The notes beneath the pieces are model-generated. The model was not told where the DNA came from. It saw nothing but the letters and a program-made list of their open reading frames with translations, and ran no database searches. The position numbers and the translations under genes are program-made. A stretch of 64,000 nucleotides of DNA from Tricholoma matsutake (lineage: Eukaryota; Basidiomycota; Agaricomycetes; Agaricales; Tricholomataceae), in assembly GCA_026075535.2 (NCBI GenBank), contig AP026544.2, positions 11,222,001 through 11,286,000 on the forward strand, read 5' to 3'. Of the stretch, positions 23,854 to 34,477 are shown one piece after another. Positions within the stretch are counted from its first letter, which is position 1. Each line of letters opens with the position of its first letter.

Positions 23854-23977
23854 CCCCAGTGAGAAACCCATATATTATCTAACATTATCTCACATTATCT
23901 CACATTTGCTGTCTCCTAATGTGTGATAATGGGAAAACATCGAAATTCCTGCTACTTTAGTAGTGGGTTCCTGGGGT
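23854..23977. mobile_element. Possible small MITE with CCCCAG ends
   Basis: About 124 bases starting CCCCAGTGAGAAACCCAT and ending GTGGGTTCCTGGGG, imperfect inverted ends, preceded by GTGCTGAG repeats. A related end in opposite orientation is at 27300-27391 (ending TTTCTTACTGGGG and followed by CTGAGCGCTGAG). The two ends could instead delimit one larger element of 3.5 kb with CTGAG at both sides. Unresolved. Confidence 0.35.
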
Positions 23978-24549
23978 GCACTCCACACTGAAACACAATG
24001 ACATGGTGTGATCATGGGTGAAACCATCTGAGACTTGGAATTGCTACTACATTATTCCATCATTCCTCAAAAAAATGACTACAGCTCTGCACAGAAATGA
24101 ACCTGCACATACATGTTGAGAAACACGTACAGACCCTTATCGACGGCCCTCATACCTGCTTTCCACACTTTTTCTTTGTCCTGGTATAGTACTTGAGATA
24201 AAAGAAGACAGATATGAAGCAGGATGCAGTGGTGTGCTGAGGAGCAGAGGTAATAAGTGTGGGGCAGCACAAGAGGAGCCTGGCAAGGGTGGAGAACATA
24301 GCAGGACCCCTGCATCATCAAGCTTGGCAGTGAAGAGCACATGTGGCAATTCAGCAGGGGCCATGCCTAGTGTGGTTGTTGATTATTACTTGGTATCTAT
24401 ACATTTGTATACATGTATGATTGCAATGTCTACATGTGGTTGCAATGTCTACATGTGATGGGTCACAGCAAACTTAAGGCACACCAACAAAGGATGAAAT
24501 TGAAAAATTGAAAAAAAGGCATAGTGGGTCATGTGGCACCAGCATGCTT

Positions 24550-25280
24550 TGGTTGTTATAATAGATACAGGGACATTACCTCACATTGTCTCACATTGTC
24601 TCACAGCTAATGTTTCTTAATGTATGAGAATGTGTAGATACTCATTTCACTTCATTGATAGATACTATTTCACATTAAATTACAAAATTGATATCTTATC
24701 CATAACCCTGCTGCTCCCCATCCTTCTATCCTATCCTGATGTCATTGCTACCCCAAACCACCCCCTACCATGCTGCCAATCACTAGCCTAGATGGTTGTT
24801 AGTTGCCCTAAAATGATCTAGTATGTGAATGTAAGTAGCTCAGACAGCTCAAATACTCACTAAGTATCTACCCCATATAGCACTTTTGTTTTGCTTGTCC
24901 AATTTGATAATTGACAAAGTGAATCAGAAATGGCTAAGGGAAGTCTGATGCAAAGGGATAGATACCTGGGCATTATGCAAATGGGAGGCCCTGATAGTAA
25001 GGAAAATGATAGTGCTGGCAGCGCAAGAACCTAAGGTAGTTGTTAAAATACATGAACAATGCATGATTGTGTGACATACCATAAGCGTGACAGCAATAGT
25101 GTCATGTTCCACCTGGAGTGCTGGAATGCCATGTTAGATCAATGTCATGGATCGATAGTGTGACATACGCATTCACTTTACTGCTGGCTATAGGCACTAC
25201 CCTCACTCAGAGAAGTGGCCCATGACTGAGAAACCACCAGTTACTTGCTGGAAGGCCAGGAAAGGTTAGACTGACTCTAC
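24550..25280. other. Stretch without recognisable gene
   Basis: Contains a CTCACATTGTCTCACATTGT patch at 24580-24605 resembling the interior of the CCCCAG element. Otherwise nothing identified. Confidence 0.35.
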
Positions 25281-25289
25281 AGATAGATA

Positions 25290-26881
25290 CAGTAGCTTAC
25301 AAAACTGTTACAATGTTTTGCATATTTGTATAGATCAGTCTATAAAATAGGAAATAAAATTTCAGAATTCTTAAAAATATTATGGAGCATACCTCAATAT
25401 CACAAGGGGTTGCCTGAAAAGTCTCAGGGTCATGTGACATTATTTTACAAGTTAAATAAACCATTTAATTCACTCACTCATTGTAACAGTTTTGTTGCAC
25501 TGATTTTTGGATATAAATTAGTACTTGGTATAGCCTCCTTTTGCTCTAACTACTGCTGCAAGTCTTCTAGGTAGGCTTTCAATCAATTTCTGACATCCCT
25601 CCTTTGGAATCTCCTCCCATTCCTTCTGAACCCTCTCCCAAAGCTCTCCAACACTGTTAGCAGGCTCCTCATATTCTCCAAGCCTTATTTTGAGGTGATT
25701 CCATAGATGTTCTATAGGATTTAGGTCTGGAGACTGTGCAGGCCACTTTAGGACAGTAATATCATTGTCCTCAAACCATTTCTTGGCCTTCTTACTGGTA
25801 TGCTTGGGGTCATTATCCTGTTGAAAGATAACATTATCAGTAGTTTTACCCCAATACCCCAGTGTTTTCTGAAGTTCATCCTCCATTATGCTGACATCAA
25901 GGTCAGCATCCATCCTTCCTTCAATCCTGGTAGCATATCCAATACCATCCCATCCCATGCACCCCCACATCATCAAATTTCCACCTCCAAACTTGACTGT
26001 TCCCTCAACCAATCTATCACTCAGACCTTCATCACTATCTTTACACACATATTTCCTTCCATCTGACCCCAACTGGTTAATTTTAGTTTCATCTGACCAT
26101 ATTATCCTTTTCCAATCCTCCAGTGTCCACTCAGCATGCCTCTCAGCAAACTCCAATTGTGCATGGCAGTGGTGAGGCTTGAGTAGGGGGCGTTTTTGCT
26201 TGATTACAGGGTTCATGCCTCATTTCTTGAGGTGGCAACGAAGTGTTTGGGAAGAGAAGGGGGTATTGGTGATATCCTGGAGTGTATGTGCTGCTTCAGT
26301 GGCATTCTCCACCTTTCCCATACAAATAATCTGCCTGGCATAGTCAACATTGGCAGTAGAAAGCTTAGTAGGTCAACCACCAGATGACTTTGGTTGGTAA
26401 GAACAGTGCTCAGAGTGAATGTGACTAATAGTAGTGGTGCTGAGACCAGTTTTATGAGCAATTGGGTGTACTGAAAGGCCAGCATCAAGAAGTTCAAGAA
26501 TATGAAGTGTTTGAGCAGAAGAGAGCTTGTGCATGATTGGTGGGGAGTTGGAATGAGATGCCAACTGGTGGAGAGCTCTTATATATACCTAGTCACATGA
26601 TATTGTTTGTAACTGTTTATAATAATCAACAAAATCATGTGATTTGCCCATATTTCTGACTAAAAAATCAGTGCAACAAAACTGTTACAATGAGTGACTG
26701 AATTAAGTGGTTTATTTAACTTATGAAATGATGTCACATGACCCTGAGACTTTTTAAGCAACCTCTTGTGATATTGAGGTATGCTCCATAGTATTTTTAA
26801 GAATTCTGAAATTTTATTTCCTATTTTATAGACTGATCTATACAAATATGCAAAACATTGTAACAGTTTTGTAAGCTACTG
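25290..26881 (-). mobile_element. Tc1-like element with long terminal inverted repeats
   Basis: A 1592-bp element starting CAGTAGCTTACAAAACTGTT and ending with its complement, flanked by TA on both sides (25288-25289, 26882-26883). The inverted repeats extend for roughly 225 bases (25290 to about 25512 against about 26655-26881) with few differences. It encodes one Tc1-type transposase on the minus strand. Confidence 0.93.
25518..26564 (-). pseudogene. Tc1 transposase (DD34E) with two in-frame TGA stops
   Basis: A 348-codon frame from MASHSNSPP at 26564 to 25518, close to the usual Tc1 length of 340-350. The N-terminal helix-turn-helix includes QTLHILELLDAGLSVHPIA. The catalytic residues are intact: Asp in IIWSDETKINQLGSDG, Asp in VIFQQDNDPKHTSKKA, and Glu in SPDLNPIEHLWNHLK exactly 34 residues after the second Asp. 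Two TGA stops interrupt the frame, at 26375-26373 (after PKSSGG) and 26222-26220 (before GMNPVIKQ). Both are single transitions from CGA, as expected from CpG decay. There is no frameshift, so the element died recently or from methylation damage alone. Confidence 0.9.
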
Positions 26882-27299
26882 TAACAATGTGCTTCATTCC
26901 CAGTCATATGCACTACACTTTCTGCCTAAAACTGCACCCTTGGAGAACTTGAATTGGAGAAGCACAGCTGTGCTTGTGTGTCATTTTATCAAGTTGACTC
27001 CATCCAAGAACGACATGCACTGGTGAAAATGGGACTTGGGTTGACATGTCATTTGGTTCATGCCATTTGATAGGGTGAAGACAGCCCATGAGGGTATGAG
27101 AAGAGGGTGGGGAGACTCAGAATAGTGACAAGCTGGACAAGGGAGAGATGCAATGACTTTCTCAAGGTTCAGATAAACATGACCAAATAGGAAGAAGTTG
27201 ACTTTCAGTTGACTTTCAGTGGGATTGATATCGATGATCAAGAAACCCAAAGTCACAAAGTCGGAAGAGTAAGTCGAAATTGATGTATATATCTCAATA

Positions 27300-27391
27300 A
27301 TAGTTGGTTAATAGCTATTAATATGAGATAATGATTTTAATGTGAGAGAATATATAATAATGTTAGATAATACATGGGTTTCTTACTGGGG
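27300..27391. repeat. Inverted partner of the CCCCAG terminus
   Basis: Read on the minus strand it begins CCCCAGTAAGAAACCCATG and continues TATTATCTAACATTAT, matching 23854-23900. See the entry at 23854. Confidence 0.45.
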
Positions 27392-29300
27392 CTGAGCGCT
27401 GAGCCTTTGTGTGCACATAACAAGACCAAATGAAAGGTCACTTTGACCCACAGCGCTCAAATCCTGCACTTGCATGACTCTTGAGATCTTGAGACTTTGT
27501 TTGTAAGTCAAAGGGAAACCGCACAGTGTTCACCATCAAACCAGAACAGAATCTGGGCCCTGGAATATTCAATGAAAAATAAAGTCATAATTATCTTTGA
27601 CAGATGGTAAGCTACGGTGGGAGCCTCAGTGTAGGTTTTGCATACCTTGTTGATAGCCCACTACAGTGGTACCATCCCGCGGGGTCTTGGCTGTGGTGGT
27701 CGCTTGAGCCTTTATGACAACCCAAGTTGCATTCTCAAGAATCTACAGATTATATACACGTGAGATAAATGGATATACTTCTCACATTTTTGTAACTGAT
27801 GATGGTCCCCTATACTTCTGCATGGCCAATTTACAATGGTGATTGTGGTGTAGATGCTCATTGTCTTTTTGCCAAGCATCTGGGATCAAACGATCCAGTC
27901 CAAAGTTTGCAATGTTAGTGATTAGCACCCATGTTTTGTGGTGCATATGGTATAGCCTGAGTGATTACTATTTTCCTAGACCAAATTCTCATCTAGATTC
28001 AACCAACAGAAGCACCGATGATCGCAATCAAGACATCAGAACATTGAGATGTGGATTTCTTGGCAATCTGTCAGTTGTTTGGCATTTGTTGATGTACTCT
28101 GGTATTACCACAATCCTGATCAACTCTAGGAGTTTATTATCAGAAGATGATTTCTGCAGCCTCTATTTATGGAACATATGAGAGTATAAGTACATTTAAC
28201 TTCAACATCATTGATCAACATACCACAGTCCTTCATTCAAGTTCCTACCTTCCTGAGCTCTCTCTGCCCATGGGCCACTGGTTAGCTCCATCATATCATT
28301 CTTCATCTGCTCTCAACTTCATGTACCCACCATCTAAGCTCCTCGTTCTTCTCCTTCTTGTTGTCATAGGCACTGCCATACCCCACAAACTCCCCACACA
28401 TCGTCTTCTAAATAAAATACTTAGTCTGCCTTTCATGTCAGCTGCAGTCTCATACTATTGCTGAGGACCAGTATGTCCAGACTGGTCCCAATGGGCCCTC
28501 TTACAAACCCTGAATCCATCTCAAGGACAGAAAAGATGTCTAGTATATACTAGGATGTTAGGGGTAAAAGTTACTGACAGTAGTTATAGTTTGGTTATAG
28601 TGATGGTAGTGGAGATGTTAGCATATGGAACTGAACCAGAAACTTAATTGCAGTATGGAAGGACACCATTCAGTGTTGTAACACCATGGGCAAAACCTAG
28701 GGGCAGTGTGAGGCAGCATCAGGAAATCCCTGCATGGTAAAATTTGCATCAATGAACCAAATAATACAGATGAAAACAAATGAAGTAAGAAAGTGCATTA
28801 TTTTGCTCACAATTGGTTTCCTTGTAACATTGCAGGTACTTGTTGTAGTATTTTAGTGTTTTTCCATGGTTTATTGTAAAATCTGCATTAACCTAGTATT
28901 TGGTACCAATGTATCAGCAAAGCTGTTCATGTAAAATGAACTACACAAATCAAGAACATTGCTTACTTGATATTGATGTGATGGATTCTAAGCACCCATG
29001 GATGTGAACTGACCTTTTTTTCTCTCCCAATATACTGTTTCTACTATGCTCGTTTCATTAGATTCTTTCTGATAGCCTACTTCACCCTCTGTATTCTGTT
29101 TAATATCAAATATATAATGCTGGTCATCAACCATTGTGAATCATCCAGATCTTTCAGTGGTATAGATGAAAAATAGTGTATTTCACATCATCAAACAACC
29201 TGAATACAACTAAATAGTTGTCAAATGGTACCAAAATTGCAAAGTAGATCAGGTTGTCAGGCAGTGCACATTCAGTTATGGATATTTTGGTTCAGACAGT
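27392..29300. other. Long stretch without recognisable gene
   Basis: Open frames of up to 112 codons (27843-28181, plus; 28147-28464, plus) have no recognisable motif. Probably eroded repeat sequence. Confidence 0.35.
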
Positions 29301-29308
29301 TCAATGCA

Positions 29309-30926
29309 TCAAATATGGATATCTGGTTGAAAAGAGTACTTTTGAGTGTTTTTGGTAACATATATGCAAATTTTACCATGTAGGGATTTCCTGATGAGGG
29401 TACCATCTACTGGGCTTGTACACCATATATAGCTATAAGGTGTATGTAAATGGTTCTGGTAATGCATGTAGTGATGTTCCAGCCTGGCTTGGCCCAAAAG
29501 CCCCAGCTTTGGCTTGGCCTGAGGCGGCTTTGGCTTTCTCAAAACCTGGACCAGACCCAGATAGGTAAGGTACAACTGGTTTGTGTGGGCCGTTGCTTTC
29601 AGCACAGCAGATCCAAGTTCTCTACAGAGTGTATTACATAAATTGCACATGTTGCGCTGCACTGATGTTGCCTTCGAAGTTTGTGCTCCATCCCATGTCC
29701 CATCATGGTACCACATGGAACCTGTTTCTGTGATGAAGCATGAGGTGAAGTGATGATACATCACCCCTCTTAGCTTGCAGGTTGTATTTTGCCCATTGAC
29801 TGTTGCAATAACTATACTCTCCAGCAACAAGGTCTGGTGCTGTGACATGTCAAAAGCAATCATTGTGGGCAACTCTTCAAAAACATATTGTCTCGTGAGA
29901 TGTTCACTGCAAACATGGCAGCGTGATGCACACACAATGTAATGATCATCAATGAATGCCTGTATAGTGGAGCATTCAGGCAAGAGTATAATTTGACAAG
30001 AAGAGGTGAGTACATTAGGGTTGTTCATGGTAGCCATTCTTGGGCCATTTTTGGCTCATTTTCATGTATTTGGCAGAGGAACAAACAAAAGGGAACAAAA
30101 AATGGAATGGAAAATGACATGAAAAATGGTTACTGTGAACACCCTGGAAGGAAATTTTAGAAAAATGGAGCAAAAATGCATTTTTCTCGCCAGGCACAGT
30201 GCTAAAAAGATAAAAAATGATCATTTTTCAGTTCCCTTTTTACAAAAGCAAGGGTAGGGTTCCATTTTACATTCATTCTCAGTTCCATTGTTGAGAAAAA
30301 TGGAATAAAAATGAAATAGAAAATGATTGAAAAATGAGTGAAAAATGAACCAAAAATGCCAACTGTGAACAACCCTATTGGCTCTATCCACTGGATGATT
30401 ATTCAGACAGTGGCTTGATGATGACATGATAGGACAATTCATAGAAACCAGCACTGTATGTAATCACAGACTTCTTCAAGACTGTATGCAGTACCATGAG
30501 GTCCCATTTGTGAGAAGCTGATTGCTATCTGACCCAGATACTGATTGTTAAGGTCCTTGAATTGGAGAGTTCGCAAAGCCATGTCATCTAGCCATATGTT
30601 GTACAGGACAGATACAATGGCATCATATGCACAACTATTATTGCTCCACTGTGACCCTCTTTGACAGTCAGAAGGAGGGAGATCAACAGAAGGAACATGC
30701 ATCCCTGTCCTTTTTTCTTTTTTGTCAAAGTCTCAGATTCATTCAGATCTAATTCTGCACAGAACTTTCTTTTCTTTTCAAGTTCAGGTGGGTCAGGCAG
30801 TGAACCATTTGCAGGTACAAAACAAGATACTATAGTTTTATTAAGATGTAAAGTGGGAACCAGCTTGGAGGAGTCCATGATTTTCAAGTCAACCTCTGTT
30901 CCATTTTGCACCAGGGGTGAGTTCAA
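29309..30926 (-). pseudogene. USP-like (ubiquitin-hydrolase fold) relic split by a MITE
   Basis: The N-terminal part (about 30926-30439) contains QWSNNSCAYDAIVSVLYNIW, the Cys box of a C19-type deubiquitinase fold. The C-terminal part (30015-29309) contains CxxC pairs (CASRCHVC), FEELPTMIAFDM and LRGVMYHHFTSCFI followed by GSMWYHDG, the His box. A 358-bp MITE (30018-30375) lies between the two halves. Frames change at about 30600 and stops follow 30439, so it is not functional. Ahead of the Cys box is a basic segment (TKKKKGQG). Its upstream end abuts a gypsy fragment at about 30903. Role unknown; I infer a member of a dispersed basidiomycete family. Confidence 0.55.
30018..30375. mobile_element. 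MITE, TA target, GGGTTGTTCA ends (copy 1)
   Basis: 358 bp from GGGTTGTTCATGGTAGCC to AACTGTGAACAACCC, flanked by TA (30016-30017 and 30376-30377). The interior is A-rich with many AAAAATG(A/G)A runs and no coding potential. The second copy is at 57788-58179. Confidence 0.85.
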
Positions 30927-30977
30927 TCATGTGATCCCATGGCTTGTGTGCAGGGAGAGAGTTGAACAATTCCTTGG
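30903..30977 (-). pseudogene. Gypsy pol relic, piece 1 (left of the foldback)
   Basis: Aligns to 61790-61856 of the intact element, coding for the region around ELTPGATP upstream of RT. It is separated from piece 2 (34478-34885) only by the foldback element and copy B. The 3-bp TGG is duplicated at the junctions. Substitutions against the intact element are largely CpG to TpG/CpA. Confidence 0.85.
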
Positions 30978-31435
30978 CACAACAGGCAGGGCAAAACTTT
31001 CCCAGAGAGAAAATGTGGAGAAAATGTGGAGAAAATTACACCTTTTCATGTAGCAAACAAGTGAAGAAAAACTGGTGAAAATAGGTTATTTCTCTTTATT
31101 TTCTCTGCAATCTGCCTATGGGAAAATATATCATTTGTGTGAAGAGAAAAAAAGGGGAATCTGAAGTGAAAAGAACTTATTTCCTCTTGTTTTCCCCCTG
31201 ATTTTTTCCTAGGAAAAAAAAGTTATATTTCCTGCAAGAGCAAATCAGAAATCTCTGGAGAATACAAGTTATTTCTTACAAATTTTGGCCTAGAAAATTG
31301 CATGTGGAAAAGTGTAATTTTCTCCAGGTGAAAATCTGGCAAACATGAGGAGAAAATTACACTTTCCCACATGCAATTTTCTAGGCCAAAATTTGTAAGA
31401 AATAACTTGTTTTCTCCAGAGATTTCTGATTTGCT

Positions 31436-31443
31436 CTTGCAGG
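31436..31443. repeat. Target duplication of copy B, left
   Basis: CTTGCAGG, identical to 34213-34220. The complementary arm of the foldback (about 31230-31245) shows the uninterrupted sequence. Confidence 0.92.
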
Positions 31444-31708
31444 GAGTACTTTACACTCCCCCACCTATTCCAGTTGGATTCCAGTTTGTCTGGCCAGAAT
31501 TTCTGGAATTTCTGGAATCCAGTGGAATGTTTTTTGTATGTAGTTTTCCCTATGCAGCACAATTCTGATTGGAATAAGGATCCAATTTACACCCAGAATC
31601 CCCGGAATCTGACTGGACTCATCACAACCAGAATAACAGGAATAACAGGACTAACCAGAATAACCAGAATGCATGTGCTTTCCCAAGTAAATGTTCAACA
31701 CACATCAA

Positions 31709-31770
31709 GAATTGAACCCTCGACCTTGGGTCTGCACACAACCCAGCACACTTAACCACTGAGCTACCAA
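31709..31770 (-). ncRNA. tRNA-like module M1 (copy B)
   Basis: A box TAGCTCAGTGG (31756-31766) and B box GGGTTCAATTCT (about 31709-31721) on the minus strand, outward-pointing. Confidence 0.75.
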
Positions 31771-32059
31771 GTAATTATTCTTCTGTGTACATTTAATATT
31801 TTTATTACCCAACCAAGGTATGTAGTTAATCACAGCCATTAACACTTAATAACGGAATAATTAATAAGTATGCATACACATGACATGTGACATGTGACTG
31901 CCAGCTCACAACCACCACCACCACCACCACTGTCACCAATGCCGCCTCCTCCTCCTCTCCACTCCACCACCACCACTGCATGCGCACCCACCACCACTGT
32001 TCCCATGCCCACTGCCACCATCACCACCACCTTTAAATGAGCTGACTGGATGGAATGTG

Positions 32060-32600
32060 GACCCAAACGATGCAGATCGTGTTGTTTAGGGCCTAAGTAT
32101 GTTTTTTTTCACTTGCTTTTTGTTTTTTTATACTAACTAACTTGTTTCATCTGTTTTATAGGTTCTACTCTACTGCCAGACAGAACATGGGCCCAAATGA
32201 CGTGATTGGACAGAACACAGGCCCAAATGATGCAGATCATGTCATTTGGGCCCTAAGTAAGTTTTTTTTGTTTGCTTTTTGTTTTTATATACTAACTAAC
32301 TTGTTTCTTTTGTTTTATAGGTTCCCAGATGGAACAGGGGCACAAACAATGTGATTGGACAGAACACAGGCCCAAACAATGTAGATTGCATTGTTCGGGC
32401 CCTAAGGAAGTTTTTTTGTTTTGCTTTTTGTTTTTATAAACTAACTAACTTGTTTCTTTTGATTTATAGGTTCTACTCTACTGCCAGATGGAACACGGGC
32501 CCAAATGACGGCAATGTCGTTTGGGCCATAGATAAGTTTTTTTTCTTTTTTTCTTTTTCTTTTATCAATTAACTAATTGTAATTTATTGGTTTTTAGGTT
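32060..32600 (+). repeat. Tandem hairpin + intron-like cassettes (copy B)
   Basis: Intron-like units at 32097-32161 (GTATG...TATAG), 32257-32320 (GTAAGT...TATAG), about 32406-32469 (5' site mutated to GAAG) and a decayed fourth to about 32598. Each carries ACTAACTAAC, the fungal branch-point sequence doubled, about 25 bases before the TAG. Between them lie exon-like pieces with GAACA(C/T)(A/G)GGCCCAAA hairpins (32220-32252, 32369-32401, 32498-32526). Lengths of 64-65 bases are normal for basidiomycete introns. Confidence 0.75.
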
Positions 32601-32884
32601 GTATACTACTGGGGATGACCTGCCACAATGAAAAACGCGCAACCCATGCCCACGCCCACCCAATCCCCTCCTCCCCATTCAAATGGGATGTGAGGCTGTC
32701 GACATGGGCTAGGAGGGTGCAGAGGGATGCCAGGAGACCCTGGAAGGGGGGTACCTGCCTAGTAAGCACCCACCAACCTCTGTACTTGCGCCACATCGCA
32801 CTGACGCACCCAAACCCTCCCCCCCCCAAAATAAAAAATAAAAAAACAGAAATCCAGACAGGGGACAACAGTGACAAATGATGA

Positions 32885-33600
32885 CAAGCCACCCACCCCC
32901 AGCCTCACGAGCAACTGCTTGTGGGGTGGACCATGGGTGGAATGATGCCCAGGCACAGGGACAGGAGATGACAACAACACACCACCTGCCCCCAGCCTCA
33001 CGAGCAACTGCTTGTGGGCTGGCTTGCGGGTGGAATAACAATGACAACAAGCCACCCACCCCCAGCCTCACAAGCCACTGCTCGTGGGGTGGAACGTGGG
33101 TGGAACGACACCCAGGTGCAGGGATAGGAGACAACAATGCACCACCCGCCCCCAGCCTCACAAGCAACTGCTTGTGGGGTGGATTGTGGGTGGAATGACA
33201 ATGACAACAAGCCACCCACCCCCAGCCTCACAAGCAACTGCTCATGGGGTGGATTGTGGGTGGAACAATGCCTAGGTGCAGGGATAGGAGACAACAATGC
33301 ACCACCCGCCCCCAGCCTCACAAGCAACTGCTCATGGGGTGGATCACGGGTGGAATGACAATGACAACAAGCCACCCACCCCCAGCCTCACAAGCAACTG
33401 CTCATGGGGTGGATTGTGGGTGGAACAATGCCTAGGTGCAGGGATAGGAGACGACAATGCACCACCCACCCCCAGCCTCACAAGCAACTGCTCATGGGGT
33501 GGATCGTGGGTGGAATGACAATGACAACAAGCCACCTACCCACAGCCTCACGAGCAACTGCTCGTGGGGTGGATTGTGGGTGGAATGACTGACAACAGCG
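32885..33600. repeat. C-rich hairpin minisatellite (copy B)
   Basis: About nine monomers alternating in a 160-base higher-order unit. Stem variants include CACGAGC-AACT-GCTCGTG and CACAAGC-AACT-GCTTGTG, both perfectly paired. Confidence 0.88.
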
Positions 33601-33604
33601 GGGT

Positions 33605-33880
33605 TGCATCCCCTCCCCCTCCCCCGCACTTCATGTGGGGAGGGATTTTTTTTAGTACTTTTAATTATTTATCCATATTGTGCCCCCCCTCCACCATTTT
33701 GCATGGGGGAGGGATTTTTTCTTCATGTTTTTACCTCCCCCCTTGTGTTTGGCGTGAGGGGTTAGCTTTTTATGTACATAAATAAAACTCCCTCTTGCAT
33801 CTTGTGAGAGGGAGGATTTTTTGTTTATGTATATAATCACAATCATCCCCACTCCCTCGCATTCAATGTGAGGGATGTGG
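33605..33880 (+). other. Stem-loop ladder (copy B)
   Basis: Same five stem-loops as copy A. The first stem differs in its paired bases (GCACTTCATGT in place of ACACTTTGTGT). Confidence 0.7.
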
Positions 33881-33960
33881 TTAATTAAAAACATTTGATC
33901 TTTAACTACTTCGAAAAAAATTAGAGTGTCATGAATAAACATTATATTACTATCTAATAA

Positions 33961-34046
33961 TTCTCCTGTGGCTCAACTGGTTAAGCACACATGTTTGGTT
34001 TGTCATGTGATCACTCTAATCAAGATGTCTTGATTTCAATCCTTAC
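33961..34046 (+). ncRNA. tRNA-like module M2 (copy B)
   Basis: TGGCTCAACTGG and GATTTCAATCC boxes. The tail continues to the right terminus. Confidence 0.72.
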
Positions 34047-34477
34047 TCTGCACAAATATATTTTGTAGGCACTTTGACAACTTAAGACTTGAAATTTAAC
34101 TATCCATTAGGGTATATACTCTAAGTTGAGCATCTGGAGTAACCAGAATCTGGTTGGAATAACCGGAATAACTGGACTCCAACCAGAATAGGTGGGGGAG
34201 GGTAAATTACAGCTTGCAGGAAATATAACTTTTTTTTCCTAGGAAAAAATCAGGGGGAAATCAAGAGGAAATAGATTCTTTTCACTTCAGATTCCCCTTT
34301 TTTTCTCTTCACAAAAATGATATATTTTCCCTTAGGCAGATTGCAGAGAAAATAAAGAGAAAAGAATCTATTTTCACCAGTTTTTCTTTACTTGTTTGCT
34401 ACATGAAAAAGGGTAATTTTCTCCACATTTTCTCCACATTTTCTCTCTGGGAAAGTTTTGCCCTGCCTGTTGTGTGG

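Larger units (their letters stand above)
31444..34212 (+). mobile_element. Copy B: tRNA-capped TIR element (2769 bp)
   Basis: Begins GAGTACTTTACACTCCCCCA, ends GGGGGAGGGTAAATTACAG, and has a perfect 8-bp duplication CTTGCAGG. Order: tail, M1 tRNA-like module (31709-31770, minus), CAC-triplet block (31913-32030), four hairpin/intron cassettes (32060-32600), conserved CCATTCAAATGGGATGTGAGG block (32675-32705), C-rich hairpin minisatellite (32885-33600), stem-loop ladder (33605-33880), M2 tRNA-like module (33961-34046, plus), tail and short subterminal repeats. This is the cleanest complete copy of the A/B/C subtype. No protein coding. Confidence 0.92.
30978..34474. mobile_element. Long-palindrome (foldback) element, split by copy B
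   Basis: Starts CACAACAGGCAGGGCAAAAC and ends with the exact complement; TGG is duplicated on both sides (30975-30977, 34475-34477). If copy B and its duplication are removed, about 720 bases remain and form one hairpin with arms of about 350 bases, centred near 31335. CACNA-type ends with a 3-bp duplication fit CACTA/EnSpm-derived MITEs, but that class is inferred. No coding capacity. Confidence 0.85.

Noticed and set aside
23854..27391. One 3.5-kb element bounded by CCCCAG(T)NAGAAACCC ends, with CTGAG duplications
   Set aside because: Attractive, but the left end also pairs with a nearby sequence at 23960-23977 to form a small MITE, the flanks are themselves GCTGAG repeats, and the interior contains an unrelated Tc1 element. 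Not enough to call a boundary.
32709..33592. Open frames of 60-170 codons with TSHPPPASQATA or THDPPHEQLLVRLG repeats
   Set aside because: Products of the hairpin minisatellites in copies A, B and C; open on both strands and not conserved as protein.
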